A DNA stretch of 64,000 bases from Actinomycetes bacterium (GTDB lineage Bacteria; Actinomycetota; Acidimicrobiia; Acidimicrobiales; RAAP-2). Shown one piece after another: positions 20,808 through 31,654 of this stretch. Location: positions 156,553-220,552 of the forward strand of contig JAJZUS010000003.1 in assembly GCA_021848365.1 (NCBI GenBank), read 5' to 3'. A program made the position numbers and the translations under genes. The notes beneath the pieces were generated by a model that was not told where the DNA came from, did not search any database, and saw only the letters and a program-made list of their open reading frames with translations. The stretch's first letter is position 1; every line of letters begins with the position of its first letter.

Positions 20808-22220
20808 ATGGACAAGAGGAGTCCCTCGGTCCTGCGGCACCTGGCGGATGTTCAGCCGGAACTGTGGTGGCTTGATTCTGATCCGCTGGAGCCCGAACCG
20901 CACTCGGCGGTCGTGGGCGAGGTCGCGGCGGACCTGTGCATTGTCGGGGCGGGATATACGGGGCTGTGGTCGGCCCTGCTCGCGAAGGAGCGCGACCCCC
21001 AGCGCAACGTCGTCGTCGTCGAGCAGTACGAGACGGGGGCGGGCGCGTCGGGACGCAACGGAGGGTTCTGCTCGGCGTCGCTGACGCACGGCTTCTCGAA
21101 TGGAATGCGTCGGTTCCGCGACGAGATGCCGCTCATCGAGCGACTCGGACGCGAGAACCTCGCCGAGATCGAGGCGACGATCGAGCGCTACGGCATCCAG
21201 TGCGACTGGGAGCGAACCGGCGAGCTCCGTGTGGCGCTCGCGCCGTGGCAGTACGCCCAGATGGAGGAGGAGGCGCGCCTGCGCAATGAGTTCGGCGACA
21301 ACGTCGAGCTGCTCAGCCGCGAGGAGGTCCAGGCGCGGATTCACTCCCCCATCTACCACGGGGGGCTCTTCGACCCCGACGGCACCGCGCTGGTGGACCC
21401 GGCGCGGCTCGTCTGGGGCCTGGAGCGAGCCTGCCTCTCGCTCGGGGTGAGGATCTTCGAGAACAGTCACGTCGAGTGGATCGAGGACGTCGACGACGCC
21501 GTGCGAATCCACACGCCCTACGGGGCCGTGACGGCCGGACAAGTCATTCTCGCGACCAACGTGTTCCCGTCGGTCCTGCGTCACGTGCGCAAGTACGTGG
21601 TCCCGGTGTACGACTACGTCCTCGTCACCGAGCCCCTGACCGACGAGCAGCGAGAGCGCATCGGCTGGAGCGCTCGCGAGGGCGTGTCCGACGCCGGCAA
21701 CCAGTTCCACTACTACCGGCTCACGAGTGACGGGTCGATCCTCTGGGGCGGCTACGACGCGATCTACAACTTCCGCGGGAAGGTTCGCCGAGAGTACGAG
21801 TTCAACGCCGACACCTATGCCACGCTCGCAGCTCACTTCCTCGAGACGTTCCCGCAGCTGCACGACGTGAAGTTCACCCACGCCTGGGGCGGGGCGATCG
21901 ACACGTGCACGCGCTTCTCCCCGTTCTGGGGGACGGCCATGGACAACAAGGTCGCCTACGCGGCGGGCTTCACCGGCCTCGGCGTGGCGTCGACACGGTT
22001 CGCCGCGGCGACGATGCTCGACTTGCTCGAGGGCGAGCCCACCGAGCGGACCGGCCTCGCGATGGTGCGCAAGAAGCCCCTCCCCTTCCCCCCGGAGCCC
22101 TTCAAGTGGATCTTCATCCGGCTCACGCAAGCGGCGATCAAGCGGGCCGACACGCACGAGGGCAAGCGCAACGTGTGGCTGAGGCTTCTCGACGCGTTCG
22201 GCCTGGGGTTCGACTCGTAG
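20808..22220 (+). CDS. FAD-dependent amine/amino-acid oxidoreductase (DAO family)
   Basis: A 470-aa flavoprotein of the D-amino-acid oxidase/glycine oxidase fold. The dinucleotide loop VGAGYTGLWSALLAKE begins near residue 45 and is followed by GASGRNGGFCSASLTHG, the segment common to gamma-glutamylputrescine and related amine oxidases. A late FTGLGVASTRFAA segment closes the FAD site. Likely work is oxidation of an amine or N-methyl amino acid, with oxygen or a carrier as acceptor; the substrate is unknown. No iron-sulfur or extra domain is seen. The gene stands alone with its own leader and ends at a strong hairpin. Confidence 0.88.
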   Translation: MDKRSPSVLRHLADVQPELWWLDSDPLEPEPHSAVVGEVAADLCIVGAGYTGLWSALLAKERDPQRNVVVVEQYETGAGASGRNGGFCSASLTHGFSNGMRRFRDEMPLIERLGRENLAEIEATIERYGIQCDWERTGELRVALAPWQYAQMEEEARLRNEFGDNVELLSREEVQARIHSPIYHGGLFDPDGTALVDPARLVWGLERACLSLGVRIFENSHVEWIEDVDDAVRIHTPYGAVTAGQVILATNVFPSVLRHVRKYVVPVYDYVLVTEPLTDEQRERIGWSAREGVSDAGNQFHYYRLTSDGSILWGGYDAIYNFRGKVRREYEFNADTYATLAAHFLETFPQLHDVKFTHAWGGAIDTCTRFSPFWGTAMDNKVAYAAGFTGLGVASTRFAAATMLDLLEGEPTERTGLAMVRKKPLPFPPEPFKWIFIRLTQAAIKRADTHEGKRNVWLRLLDAFGLGFDS

Positions 22221-22256
22221 CCGATCAGCCCCGGGGCCGCCCCCGGGGCTGATCGG
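22221..22256. terminator. Perfect 16-bp inverted repeat, bidirectional terminator
   Basis: Arms 22221-22236 and 22241-22256 are perfectly complementary around a CCGC loop. It starts at the base after the oxidoreductase stop and ends 7 nt before the acs stop, so it can serve both convergent genes. There is no T-run, as is common in high-GC actinobacteria. Confidence 0.8.
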
Positions 22257-22263
22257 CCCGGGC

Positions 22264-24228
<1,965 letters not shown>

Positions 24229-24281
24229 GGGTTCCCCCCTGGATCGTTCGGATTCGTAGTCGAGTGAGTGAGTAGGTGTTC

Positions 24282-24304
24282 GGCGTGATCACTGCGTGAT
24301 CGCC
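24282..24304. promoter_or_regulatory. Direct repeat upstream of acsA
   Basis: GCGTGATC occurs at 24283-24290 and again at 24294-24301, an 11-bp period, inside a block bounded by GGCG and CGCC and containing the palindrome GTGATCAC. It lies 55-75 nt before the acsA start, a plausible operator position. Confidence 0.35.
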
Positions 24305-24337
24305 ATTAGCGCGACAGTACCGCCGGGGCCCCTAAGA

Positions 24338-24378
24338 CGCCAACAGCGCCCGAACCGATGGTCCGGGCGCTGTTGGCG
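24338..24378. terminator. 15-bp hairpin between satP-like gene and acsA
   Basis: CGCCAACAGCGCCCG (24338-24352) pairs perfectly with 24364-24378 around an 11-nt loop, 36 bp downstream of the transporter stop. It should end transporter transcripts, so acsA needs its own promoter. Confidence 0.75.
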
Positions 24379-24414
24379 GTTGGGTCCGGTGGCGTGCCAC
24401 CAGTGACCCCAACG

Positions 24415-24975
24415 TTAGCCGCGCGGACCCAGGGGAAGCACGACCCTCTTGAAGCTGTCGTTGATGACGCCGGCCGCCGAGGCGTACCACGCGAGGAGCG
24501 CGGTGAGCAGACCCGTCCAGCCGCCGATCTTCGTCATGCTGGCGTGACCCGCTCCCCAGGCACCAATGGTGAGGAAGATGAAGGTGATGAACAGCACCAG
24601 GAAGATCAGCATCAACACGGTGTTGGTCCGTGTCGAGGCGATGAGCATGTAGAAGGTGAAGATCGTCCAGGCGAGCAGGAAGACGCCGAGTGACGCCCCC
24701 GAACCCTTCTGGAAGTTCAAGAATGCGTAGACCGCCAGCCAGAAGCCGCCGTAGGAGCTGAACGCGAGAGCCCCGAAGGTGTTCCCGCGTGCGAACTCCC
24801 ACATACCCGCGGCGAGCTGAACCAGTCCCCCGTAGAACAGCGCCAGGGAGACTGCCGCCGCCGCGCCCGCCCCGTGCCACAGGTTCGCGTTGGCGCTACT
24901 GAGACAGAAGGTCGTCGCCGCGAAACCCGCCAGACCGAGCGGGCCGGGATCGGCAACCTTGTGTTCGTCTGCCAT
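24415..24975 (-). CDS. satP: Acetate uptake transporter, GPR1/FUN34/YaaH (SatP) family
   Basis: A 186-aa inner-membrane channel or transporter for acetate and succinate. The family signature near the N-terminus is present in the form DPGPLGLAGFAATTF (usual form NPAPLGL-G). About six hydrophobic helices follow, ending with KIGGWTGLLTALLAWYASAAGV. The start at ATG 24975 was chosen for its GGGGG ribosome site and because it places the signature about 8 residues in; a longer in-frame start is unlikely. It is adjacent to acsA on the same strand, so acetate import and activation are encoded together. Confidence 0.92.
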   Translation of the reverse strand: MADEHKVADPGPLGLAGFAATTFCLSSANANLWHGAGAAAAVSLALFYGGLVQLAAGMWEFARGNTFGALAFSSYGGFWLAVYAFLNFQKGSGASLGVFLLAWTIFTFYMLIASTRTNTVLMLIFLVLFITFIFLTIGAWGAGHASMTKIGGWTGLLTALLAWYASAAGVINDSFKRVVLPLGPRG

Positions 24976-25124
24976 GAAATACCCCCACTTTGGTTGTGCA
25001 CTTCGAGCCGGCACGTACGCGGCTCATCACTGATATAACACGGCACTTGACGTTGAGCGCGGCTTCTAACGGCACGCGAATGTGAAGTTATTCACGAGAA
25101 AGACGAGATTGTCAGTCCTGGTCA

Positions 25125-25139
25125 AAGGACTTAAGTCCC
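25125..25139. promoter_or_regulatory. DosR/DevR-like palindrome
   Basis: GGACTTAAGTCC is a perfect 12-bp palindrome at 25127-25138. With the following C it equals the core of the mycobacterial dormancy-regulator box (GGGACTWWAGTCCC, first G replaced by A). It lies about 150 bp upstream of the transporter start and 16 bp past the trpA stop. AGTCC at 25114-25118 can alternatively form a hairpin with AGGACT. Confidence 0.35.
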
Positions 25140-25154
25140 ATGGCCCCCGAAATA

Positions 25155-25937
25155 TCAGGCTTCCGGGGCTCCCTCGTCAATCGTTCGGCGGAAGCGAGAA
25201 ATCAACGTCTCCAATTCGGCGGGACTCTCCCCGTCGAGCACCCGCTGGACCAGGGCAGAGCCCACGATGACGCCGTCCGCGTCGCGGGTGGCGTGGCGGG
25301 CCTGGTCGGGGTCGGAGATGCCGATGCCGACGTAGACGGGCACGTCACCGTGCTCACGAATGCCGGCGACCACTCGAGCCGCCTCTCCGTCGCCGCTCGC
25401 CCGTCCGGTCACCGCCATGCGAGCGGCGGCGTAGACGAAGCCCTGGCTCGTCGCCACGATGCGCGCGACTCGGTCGGGCGGCGTGGAGGGGGCGACCATC
25501 AGTATCGTCGCTAGGTCCCGGGCTCCGGCGGCGCGGCGCCACGGCGCGGACTCCTCGAGGGAGAGGTCCGGGAGGATCACTCCGGCGACCCCGGCGCTCG
25601 CGAGCAGTCCCGCCGCTCGCTCGAGGCCGCGATAGTGCATCACGTTGAAGTAGGTCATTACCACCACGGGCACGCCCAGATCGGTTCGCGCGAGCTCGTC
25701 GAGGACCCCCTCGAGGGTCACGCCGCGTTCGAGGGCCCGAACTCCGGCGGCCTGGATGACCGGTCCGTCCATCATCGGATCGGAGAACGGGACCCCGACC
25801 TCGAGGACGTCGGCGCCACCCTGAACGGCCGCGTCGAGGTACTGGGTCCAGTTCGGCGTGAGTCCGGCCATGAAGTACGGCACCAGGGCACGACGCCGGT
25901 CGCGCAGATCGCGCAGCTCGCGGTCGAGACGCGTCAC
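25155..25937 (-). CDS. trpA: Tryptophan synthase alpha chain
   Basis: Cleaves indole-3-glycerol phosphate to indole and glyceraldehyde-3-phosphate within the alpha2beta2 complex. The 260-aa TIM barrel shows [12 protein letters not shown], the catalytic Glu in [26 protein letters not shown] and the phosphate-binding [13 protein letters not shown] 25937 overlaps the trpB stop by GTGA. It is the last gene of trpCFBA. The frame also runs upstream through trpB as a shadow. Confidence 0.96.
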   Translation of the reverse strand: MTRLDRELRDLRDRRRALVPYFMAGLTPNWTQYLDAAVQGGADVLEVGVPFSDPMMDGPVIQAAGVRALERGVTLEGVLDELARTDLGVPVVVMTYFNVMHYRGLERAAGLLASAGVAGVILPDLSLEESAPWRRAAGARDLATILMVAPSTPPDRVARIVATSQGFVYAAARMAVTGRASGDGEAARVVAGIREHGDVPVYVGIGISDPDQARHATRDADGVIVGSALVQRVLDGESPAELETLISRFRRTIDEGAPEA

Positions 25938-27106
25938 GCTCGCTCCTCGAGCAGGGTGCGAACCTGGGCGACGTCCTTGTCGCCACGTCCCGACAGGTTG
26001 AGCAGGACGGTCGACCCACGGGGGATCGACGCGGCCTCGCGGACGAGCCAGGCGATGGCGTGGGCGGTCTCCAGCGCGGGGATGATCCCCTCGAGTCGAC
26101 TGAGCAGGCGGAGGGCGTCGAGGACCTCGTCGTCGGCCGCCCGCGTGTACCGAGCGCGCCCGATGCTCGCCAGGTAGGCGTGCTCGGGGCCGATCCCGGG
26201 GTAGTCGAGGCCCGCGGAGATCGACTCCGCCTCCTCCACCTGCCCGTGGTCGTCCTGGAGGATCATCGATCGCATGCCGTGCAGGACGCCCGGCACCCCG
26301 GAGCCGACCGCCGAGCCGCCCGCCGCCTCGACCCCGACGAGGTCGGCGCGGGAGTCGGCGAAGCCGGCGAAGATGCCCGCGGCGTTGGAGCCTCCGCCGA
26401 CGCAGGCCACGACCAGGTCGGGCTCGTCGACGCCGAGGGCGCGAAGCTGCTCGGCGGCCTCGGCACCGATGATGCTCTGGAACTCGCGGACCATCCACGG
26501 GAACGGGTGGGGTCCCATGACCGAGCCGAGACAGTAGTGGGTGTCGTCGACACAGGTCACCCATTCGCGCATGGCCTCGTTGACGGCGTCCTTCAGGGTG
26601 CGACTTCCCGAGGTGACGGGAACGACCCGAGCGCCCAACAACTCCATTCGGAAGACGTTGAGGGCCTGACGCTGCGTGTCCAGCTCGCCCATGAAGACCG
26701 TGCAGTCGAGCCCGAGGCGCGCGGCGGCCGTCGCCGTGGCGACGCCGTGCTGTCCAGCGCCCGTCTCGGCGATGACCCGTCGCTTGCCCATCCGGCGGGT
26801 GAGCAGGGCCTGGCCGACGACGTTGTTGATCTTGTGGGAACCGGTGTGCGCGAGGTCCTCCCGCTTGGCGAAGACGCGCAGTCCGAGGTGTTCGGAGAGG
26901 CGCTCGAGCGGTGTGACGGGTGTCGGTCGACCGCCGAAGAGACGCAGTGTCTCGCGGAACTCGGTCACGAACTCGGGGTCCGACCACGCCTCCCGGAAGA
27001 CCGCCTCCACTTCGAGGCAGGCCGGCATGAGCGCTTCGGGGACGTATCGTCCACCGAAGTCGCCGAAGTGCCCCCCGGTGTCCGGGCTCCCCATGACGTG
27101 ACTCAT
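25934..27106 (-). CDS. trpB: Tryptophan synthase beta chain
   Basis: A pyridoxal-phosphate enzyme that joins indole and serine. The 390-aa product has [12 protein letters not shown] near the N-terminus, the PLP lysine in [24 protein letters not shown], and GGGSNAAG for the cofactor phosphate. ATG 27106 overlaps the trpF stop (ATGA). The length and motifs are those of TrpB1, the partner of TrpA. Confidence 0.97.
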   Translation of the reverse strand: MSHVMGSPDTGGHFGDFGGRYVPEALMPACLEVEAVFREAWSDPEFVTEFRETLRLFGGRPTPVTPLERLSEHLGLRVFAKREDLAHTGSHKINNVVGQALLTRRMGKRRVIAETGAGQHGVATATAAARLGLDCTVFMGELDTQRQALNVFRMELLGARVVPVTSGSRTLKDAVNEAMREWVTCVDDTHYCLGSVMGPHPFPWMVREFQSIIGAEAAEQLRALGVDEPDLVVACVGGGSNAAGIFAGFADSRADLVGVEAAGGSAVGSGVPGVLHGMRSMILQDDHGQVEEAESISAGLDYPGIGPEHAYLASIGRARYTRAADDEVLDALRLLSRLEGIIPALETAHAIAWLVREAASIPRGSTVLLNLSGRGDKDVAQVRTLLEERA

Positions 27107-27735
27107 TGACGCTCCTCGAATGCTCGTCGGGCGTTCGCCACGAAGGCCCGCACCATGGCCGGATCCTTCACCCCGGGCGAGGACTCGACGCCCGTGGCGA
27201 CGTCGACTCCCCACACCCAGGGTGCGGCAATGACGGCCGCGACGTTCTGGGGTCGTAGGCCGCCGGCGGCGATCACCGGTCGGCGCCAGTCGCGCGAACC
27301 GACCTCGGTCCAGGCGTGCTCCTTGCCGCTGCCCGGCACCGGCCCGTCGACGAGGACGGCGTCGAGGTGGTCGTCCTCGTACGAGGCGAACGAGGACGTG
27401 CCCACGCTCACCGCTCCGATGATGGCGAGTTGCCGTTCGTGCAGTGTGGCCGCGAACTCGGGGGTGATGGTGTCGTGGATCTGGACGACGTCGAGATCGA
27501 CGGAGTCGAGAACGCGCATGATGGCGTCGTCGTCCTGGCTGCGAAAGACCCCGACCCGGAGGGCGCGGTGACGCGCTTCCCGGGAGAGCGCGAGGGCGGC
27601 GGGGATCCCCACCTGACGCGAGGACGACGCGAAGATCATTCCGACGGCGTCGGCCCCGGCCTCGCAGACGACGTCGACGTCGGCGGGGCGCGTCACTCCG
27701 CAAACCTTGATCCAGCGTGTGCGGTCCGTCAGCAC
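27103..27735 (-). CDS. trpF: Phosphoribosylanthranilate isomerase
   Basis: Performs the Amadori rearrangement of phosphoribosylanthranilate to CdRP. The 210-aa barrel starts with [13 protein letters not shown], carrying the catalytic cysteine, followed by GADAVGMIF and [10 protein letters not shown]. The late GGLRPQNV and [17 protein letters not shown] carry the aspartate and phosphate sites. The GTG at 27735 overlaps trpC by 7 nt. A dedicated TrpF is present, so the dual-function PriA/HisA of other actinobacteria is not required here. Confidence 0.95.
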   Translation of the reverse strand: MLTDRTRWIKVCGVTRPADVDVVCEAGADAVGMIFASSSRQVGIPAALALSREARHRALRVGVFRSQDDDAIMRVLDSVDLDVVQIHDTITPEFAATLHERQLAIIGAVSVGTSSFASYEDDHLDAVLVDGPVPGSGKEHAWTEVGSRDWRRPVIAAGGLRPQNVAAVIAAPWVWGVDVATGVESSPGVKDPAMVRAFVANARRAFEERQ

Positions 27736-28523
27736 GGCTCCCCTCCCCTCTCGACCGCGGCGAAGGAGGCCACGGCACCACGACGATCATGCGCCACCAC
27801 GAAGGCTTCACCCACGAGGACCGCGTCGAACCCGAGGTGGGCCGCCCGCCGCACGTCGGCGGCGTCACGCAGGCCCGACTCGGCCACGGTGAGGACGTCG
27901 TCGGGCAGGTGGCGTCGGAGCTCTCCCGCGTGGTCGGTGTCCACCGCGAAACTGCGCAGATCGCGTTGATTGATCCCGACGCACCGGGCGCCCGCGGCGA
28001 GCGCCCGGTGGATCTCGTCGAGGGTGTGGACCTCGACGAGGGCGTCGAGTCCGATCCGCCCCGCGAGGGTGACGAGTCCGGCCAGCTCCTCGTCGCTCAG
28101 GGCGGCCACGATCAGGAGCACCGCGTCGGCTCCGGCCACGCGGGCGTCGATCAGGTCGTTGGGTGAGAGGAGGAAGTCCTTGCGCAGCAGCGGCACTCCG
28201 ACGGCGGCGCGTACGGCCGCCAGGTCGTCGAGCGACCCGCCGAAGAAGTCGCGGTCGGTCAGGACCGAGATGGCCCTCGCCCCGCCGCGCTCGTAGTCGC
28301 GCGCGACGGCCACGGCGTCGAGGGTCGGGGCGAGCTCGCCCTTCGAGGGCGAGCGACGCTTCACCTCGGCGATGACGGCGACGTGCGGACCGGCCACCAA
28401 GGCGGACGCGAAGCGAGGCTCGCGGGGCGTGAGCGCCGCGAGCCGCTCGGTCCACGCGCGCTCGTCCCGGGCGACTCGCTCGCGGTGGGTCGCGAGGATC
28501 CCGTCGAGGTAGGTGGCGCCCAT
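27729..28523 (-). CDS. trpC: Indole-3-glycerol phosphate synthase
   Basis: Closes the indole ring from CdRP. The 264-aa barrel has [13 protein letters not shown] with the catalytic lysine, [20 protein letters not shown], the [13 protein letters not shown] segment and [14 protein letters not shown] 28523 lies 7 nt after a TACGAT box, which fits a leaderless start; the ATG at 28532 overlaps that box and is rejected. It is the first gene of trpCFBA. Confidence 0.95.
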   Translation of the reverse strand: MGATYLDGILATHRERVARDERAWTERLAALTPREPRFASALVAGPHVAVIAEVKRRSPSKGELAPTLDAVAVARDYERGGARAISVLTDRDFFGGSLDDLAAVRAAVGVPLLRKDFLLSPNDLIDARVAGADAVLLIVAALSDEELAGLVTLAGRIGLDALVEVHTLDEIHRALAAGARCVGINQRDLRSFAVDTDHAGELRRHLPDDVLTVAESGLRDAADVRRAAHLGFDAVLVGEAFVVAHDRRGAVASFAAVERGGEPC

Positions 28524-28530
28524 CGGGCGC

Positions 28531-28536
28531 ATCGTA
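28531..28536 (-). promoter_or_regulatory. -10 box of trpCFBA
   Basis: TACGAT on the minus strand, 7 nt before the trpC ATG at 28523. Confidence 0.5.
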
Positions 28537-28565
28537 GTGGTCCGGGGGCGGTGCCCCGGCCCGGG

Positions 28566-28571
28566 TATCGT
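28566..28571 (+). promoter_or_regulatory. -10 box of trpD
   Basis: TATCGT, 6 nt before the trpD ATG at 28578; it faces away from the trpC promoter 30 bp to the left. Confidence 0.5.
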
Positions 28572-28577
28572 GTCGCC

Positions 28578-29624
28578 ATGTCCGACACCCCTGGCGCGAT
28601 CGTCGACGGAGCGGACTTCGCTCGCGAGATCCTCGGCCCGCTGGTGCGCGGGACGAATCTCGACCGCGACCTCGCGCGGGTCGGCCTGGGGGCGATCCTG
28701 GCCGGTCGCATCGAAGGCGTGCTCATCGCGGGATTCGTGACGGCCCTGACCGTAAAGGGGGAGACGCCGGAGGAGATGACGGGCTTCATCGACGCGATGA
28801 TGGAGGCTGCCACGACCTTCGACCTCGGCGTCGACGCCGTCGACATCGTGGGGACGGGCGGCGACCAGCACCACACCGTGAACGTCTCCACCATGGCGGC
28901 CCTCGCGGTCGCGGGATCGGGGGTGGCGGTCGCCAAGCACGGGAATCGTGCGGCATCGTCGTCGGTCGGCTCGGCCGACGTCCTCGAGGCCCTCGGGGTA
29001 CGCCTCGACGTGCCCGCGGAGACCGTCCGTCACTGCGTGGCCGACGCGGGTATCGGGTTCTTGTTCGCTCCCTCGTACCACCACGCCCTGGGTTACCTCA
29101 CCCCGATTCGACGGGCCCTCGGATTCCGGACGGTGTTCAACGTGCTCGGCCCTCTCGCCAATCCGGCGGGAGTCACTCGGGCCGTGATCGGCGTGGCGCG
29201 GGGCTACCTCCTCGACGCGATGGCGCAGGTGCTTCGCAACCGGGGGGTGACCCACGCGATCCTCGTGAACGCCGACGACGGACTCGACGAACTCTCGCTG
29301 GGCAGCCCCTCGACGCTCTACGTCGTGCGCCCCGATGACGTGCGCAGCGAACGGATCGACGCCGGAGAGTTGCTGGGTCGTCGCCACGGGGTCGCGGCGA
29401 TTCGAGGCGGGGATGTCGAGCACAACGTGACGGTGGTCCGCCGATTCCTCGACGGACGAGAGGATCCCGTCTTCGACGTCGCCTGCGCCAACGCTGGTCT
29501 GGCCCTGGTCGCGGCGGACCGAGCGGCCACCCTGGCCGACGGCTTCGAGATGGCCGCGCAGTCGGTGCGCTCGGGACGGGCCGGAGAGTGCCTCGAGCGG
29601 CTCGTCGAGATCTCGAACGCCTAG
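28578..29624 (+). CDS. trpD: Anthranilate phosphoribosyltransferase
   Basis: Adds phosphoribose from PRPP to anthranilate. The 348-aa protein contains VDIVGTGGDQHHTVNVST (PRPP loop), KHGNRAASSSVGSADVLEALG, FAPSYHHA, and FNVLGPLANPAG, all diagnostic. An upstream in-frame extension to 28383 overlaps the trpC promoter and is rejected. It is separated from the rest of the trp genes by orientation and shares its 54-bp control region with them. Its stop shares CTAG with the carbonic anhydrase-like gene. Confidence 0.96.
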   Translation: MSDTPGAIVDGADFAREILGPLVRGTNLDRDLARVGLGAILAGRIEGVLIAGFVTALTVKGETPEEMTGFIDAMMEAATTFDLGVDAVDIVGTGGDQHHTVNVSTMAALAVAGSGVAVAKHGNRAASSSVGSADVLEALGVRLDVPAETVRHCVADAGIGFLFAPSYHHALGYLTPIRRALGFRTVFNVLGPLANPAGVTRAVIGVARGYLLDAMAQVLRNRGVTHAILVNADDGLDELSLGSPSTLYVVRPDDVRSERIDAGELLGRRHGVAAIRGGDVEHNVTVVRRFLDGREDPVFDVACANAGLALVAADRAATLADGFEMAAQSVRSGRAGECLERLVEISNA

Positions 29625-30142
29625 GACTCGATGCGTCGCATCTCGCGACGGTAGCGACGGGCGTTGTCCACGTACTGGGCTGCCTTGGTGACGATCGACT
29701 CCACGTCGCTCGCGTCGGACCTCACCGCGGCGGGGACGCCGAGCGCCAGGGCACCCGCGGGCACCTCGGTGCGGTTGCGCACGACAGCTCCCGCGGCCAC
29801 GGTCGCCCCCGTGGCGACGTGGGCCTGGTGCAGCACGATCGATCCGCTCCCCACGAGGGCACCGTCGTCGATGACGCATCCCTCGAGGTGGGCGAGGTGG
29901 CCCACGACGCAGTCCGACCCCACGACGGTCGGGAAGGCGGCGACGGCGTGGAGGACGGCACCATCCTGGATCGACGTGCGCTCCCCCACGATGACGGTTC
30001 CGTAGTCGCCCCGCAGGACGGCCTGCGGCCAGATGGAGCTGTCCGCACCGATGCGGACGTCGCCGATGACGGTGGCGTCGGGGTGGACGAAGGCGTCGGG
30101 GTGGATCTGGGGGACTCGGTCCCCCAAGGCGTAGACGCTCAC
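29621..30142 (-). CDS. Gamma-class carbonic anhydrase-like protein
   Basis: A 173-aa left-handed beta-helix protein built of hexapeptide repeats from about residue 10 to 150, ending in a C-terminal helix. It resembles the CaiE/PaaY/YrdA family of trimeric zinc proteins. Histidines in AVLHA and in the closely spaced GHLAHLEG are placed like the zinc ligands. Carbonic anhydrase activity is likely but not certain, since several family members lack it. The GTG at 30142 has the full AGGAGG site 6 nt upstream, 10 nt after the zinc-ribbon gene. Confidence 0.87.
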   Translation of the reverse strand: MSVYALGDRVPQIHPDAFVHPDATVIGDVRIGADSSIWPQAVLRGDYGTVIVGERTSIQDGAVLHAVAAFPTVVGSDCVVGHLAHLEGCVIDDGALVGSGSIVLHQAHVATGATVAAGAVVRNRTEVPAGALALGVPAAVRSDASDVESIVTKAAQYVDNARRYRREMRRIES

Positions 30143-30152
30143 GTTGAACCTC

Positions 30153-30341
30153 CTAGCGTCGAGTCAGCCACGAAACTAACTGATAGATGCGCCAGACCAG
30201 GTAGATCGCGGTCGCGACGATGAAGAACCGCCACCGCCAGGGCATCGGCTCGTGCGACGGCTCCTCGACGGGCTCCCCGCACACCTCGCACACCTCGCCC
30301 TCGACGGGGCGGTCACACGTGGTGCACCAGCGAGTGCTCAC
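30153..30341 (-). CDS. Small zinc-ribbon membrane protein
   Basis: A 62-aa protein with two C-x2-C pairs in residues 6-21 (a treble-clef or ribbon-like zinc site), an acidic linker, and one hydrophobic helix at about residues 39-56 followed by basic residues. It is probably anchored in the membrane with the zinc ribbon in the cytoplasm. GTG 30341 overlaps the der stop (GTGA). Function unknown; linkage to the ribosome-assembly GTPase Der is suggestive only. Confidence 0.75.
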   Translation of the reverse strand: MSTRWCTTCDRPVEGEVCEVCGEPVEEPSHEPMPWRWRFFIVATAIYLVWRIYQLVSWLTRR

Positions 30342-31654
30342 TCCGTCCTCACCCGTATGCGCAGCGGGGTTGAGCCGAGGTCGAAGCGCTCCCGCAAGGA
30401 GCGCTCCACGTAGCGCAGGTACGTGGCGGGCAGACGTCCGCTGGCGAACAGCGTGAACGTCGGCGGCTCGGTGGCTCCCTGGATCGCGTAGCGGATCTTC
30501 GCCCCCGGCGCGGGATGGTGGGCCTGGAGGTCCCGGATGGCCCGGTTGAGCACCCCGGTGGGAATGCGTTGGGCGTAGTCGCTGGCGGCGGCTCCGAGAG
30601 CGGGCAGTATGCGGTGGACACCCTTGCCCGACAGTGCGGAGATCTTGAGCACCGGCGCCTCGCCGAGGAAGGCCAGGCGGTCGGCGATGCCGCCGAGGAC
30701 GGTCGGGCGCTGGTCCGTCGAGACGAGCTCCCACTTGTTGAGCACGACGACCGCCGGGCACCCGGCCGCCGCGATGCGCTCGGCGAGTCGCTGGTCTTGG
30801 CCGGTGGCCCCCACGGTGGCGTCGATCACGAGGATCGCGATGTCGGCCCGGTCCAGGGCGTCGAGGCTCCGTAGGACCGCGTAGGTCTCGAGACCCGCCT
30901 CGGTGCGAGCCCGGCGGCGCATCCCGGCGGTGTCGATGAAGCGAACCCGACCGATCTCGGTGTCAACGACCGTGTCGACGGCGTCGCGCGTCGTCCCGGG
31001 CATGTCGTGTACGACGGAGCGTTCTTCGCCGATCAGTCGGTTGAACAGCGTCGACTTGCCGACGTTGGGACGTCCCACGAGGGCGATGCGGAGCTCGTCG
31101 GTCGGGGTCTCCTCGATCGGCTCCGCCGGTGACGCGTCGGCCGGGTGGCCCATGGCGGACTCGCCGAGGTCGCGAACGATGCGGTCCAGGAGGTCGCCCG
31201 CCCCCCGGCCGTGCACCGCGGACACGGCGACCGGTTCTCCGAGGCCGAGCGAGAGGAACTCCCAGATCTCGGGCTCCCGGCGAGCCTCGTCGACCTTGTT
31301 CACGACGAGCACGACGGGCCGACCCGTGCGACGCAGCCACCGGGCGGCCTCGCGGTCCTCGTCGGCGACGCCGGTGGTGACGTCGGTCACGAGCAGGACG
31401 AGATCGGCGTCGTGGATGGCCCGGTCGGCCTGGGCCGAGACCTTCTGCTCCAGGTCGTCCCCGTGGGCCAGCCATCCGCCGGTGTCGACGACGTCGAAGG
31501 ACGCCCCACCCCACTCCGCCGTCACGACGTGACGATCACGGGTGACGCCGCGCTCCTCCTCGACGACCGCGACGCGTCGTCCGCAGAGTCGGTTCACGAG
31601 AGAGCTCTTGCCGACGTTGGGTCGCCCGGCGATGACCACGGTCGGCCGGCTCAC
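30338..31654 (-). CDS. der: GTPase Der (EngA)
   Basis: A 438-aa ribosome biogenesis GTPase acting in late 50S assembly. It has two consecutive G domains, each starting with GRPNVGKS, with DTGGW and DTAGM switch II motifs and NKVD/NKWE base-recognition motifs, then the C-terminal KH-like domain. The GTG at 31654 overlaps the stop of the DUF512 gene by GTGA. Confidence 0.97.
   Translation of the reverse strand: MSRPTVVIAGRPNVGKSSLVNRLCGRRVAVVEEERGVTRDRHVVTAEWGGASFDVVDTGGWLAHGDDLEQKVSAQADRAIHDADLVLLVTDVTTGVADEDREAARWLRRTGRPVVLVVNKVDEARREPEIWEFLSLGLGEPVAVSAVHGRGAGDLLDRIVRDLGESAMGHPADASPAEPIEETPTDELRIALVGRPNVGKSTLFNRLIGEERSVVHDMPGTTRDAVDTVVDTEIGRVRFIDTAGMRRRARTEAGLETYAVLRSLDALDRADIAILVIDATVGATGQDQRLAERIAAAGCPAVVVLNKWELVSTDQRPTVLGGIADRLAFLGEAPVLKISALSGKGVHRILPALGAAASDYAQRIPTGVLNRAIRDLQAHHPAPGAKIRYAIQGATEPPTFTLFASGRLPATYLRYVERSLRERFDLGSTPLRIRVRTE

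Noticed and set aside
25155..29879. Very long minus-strand frames that extend trpA, trpB and trpC upstream
   Set aside because: The extensions are shadows of neighbouring genes; family starts and GTGA/ATGA overlaps place the true starts.
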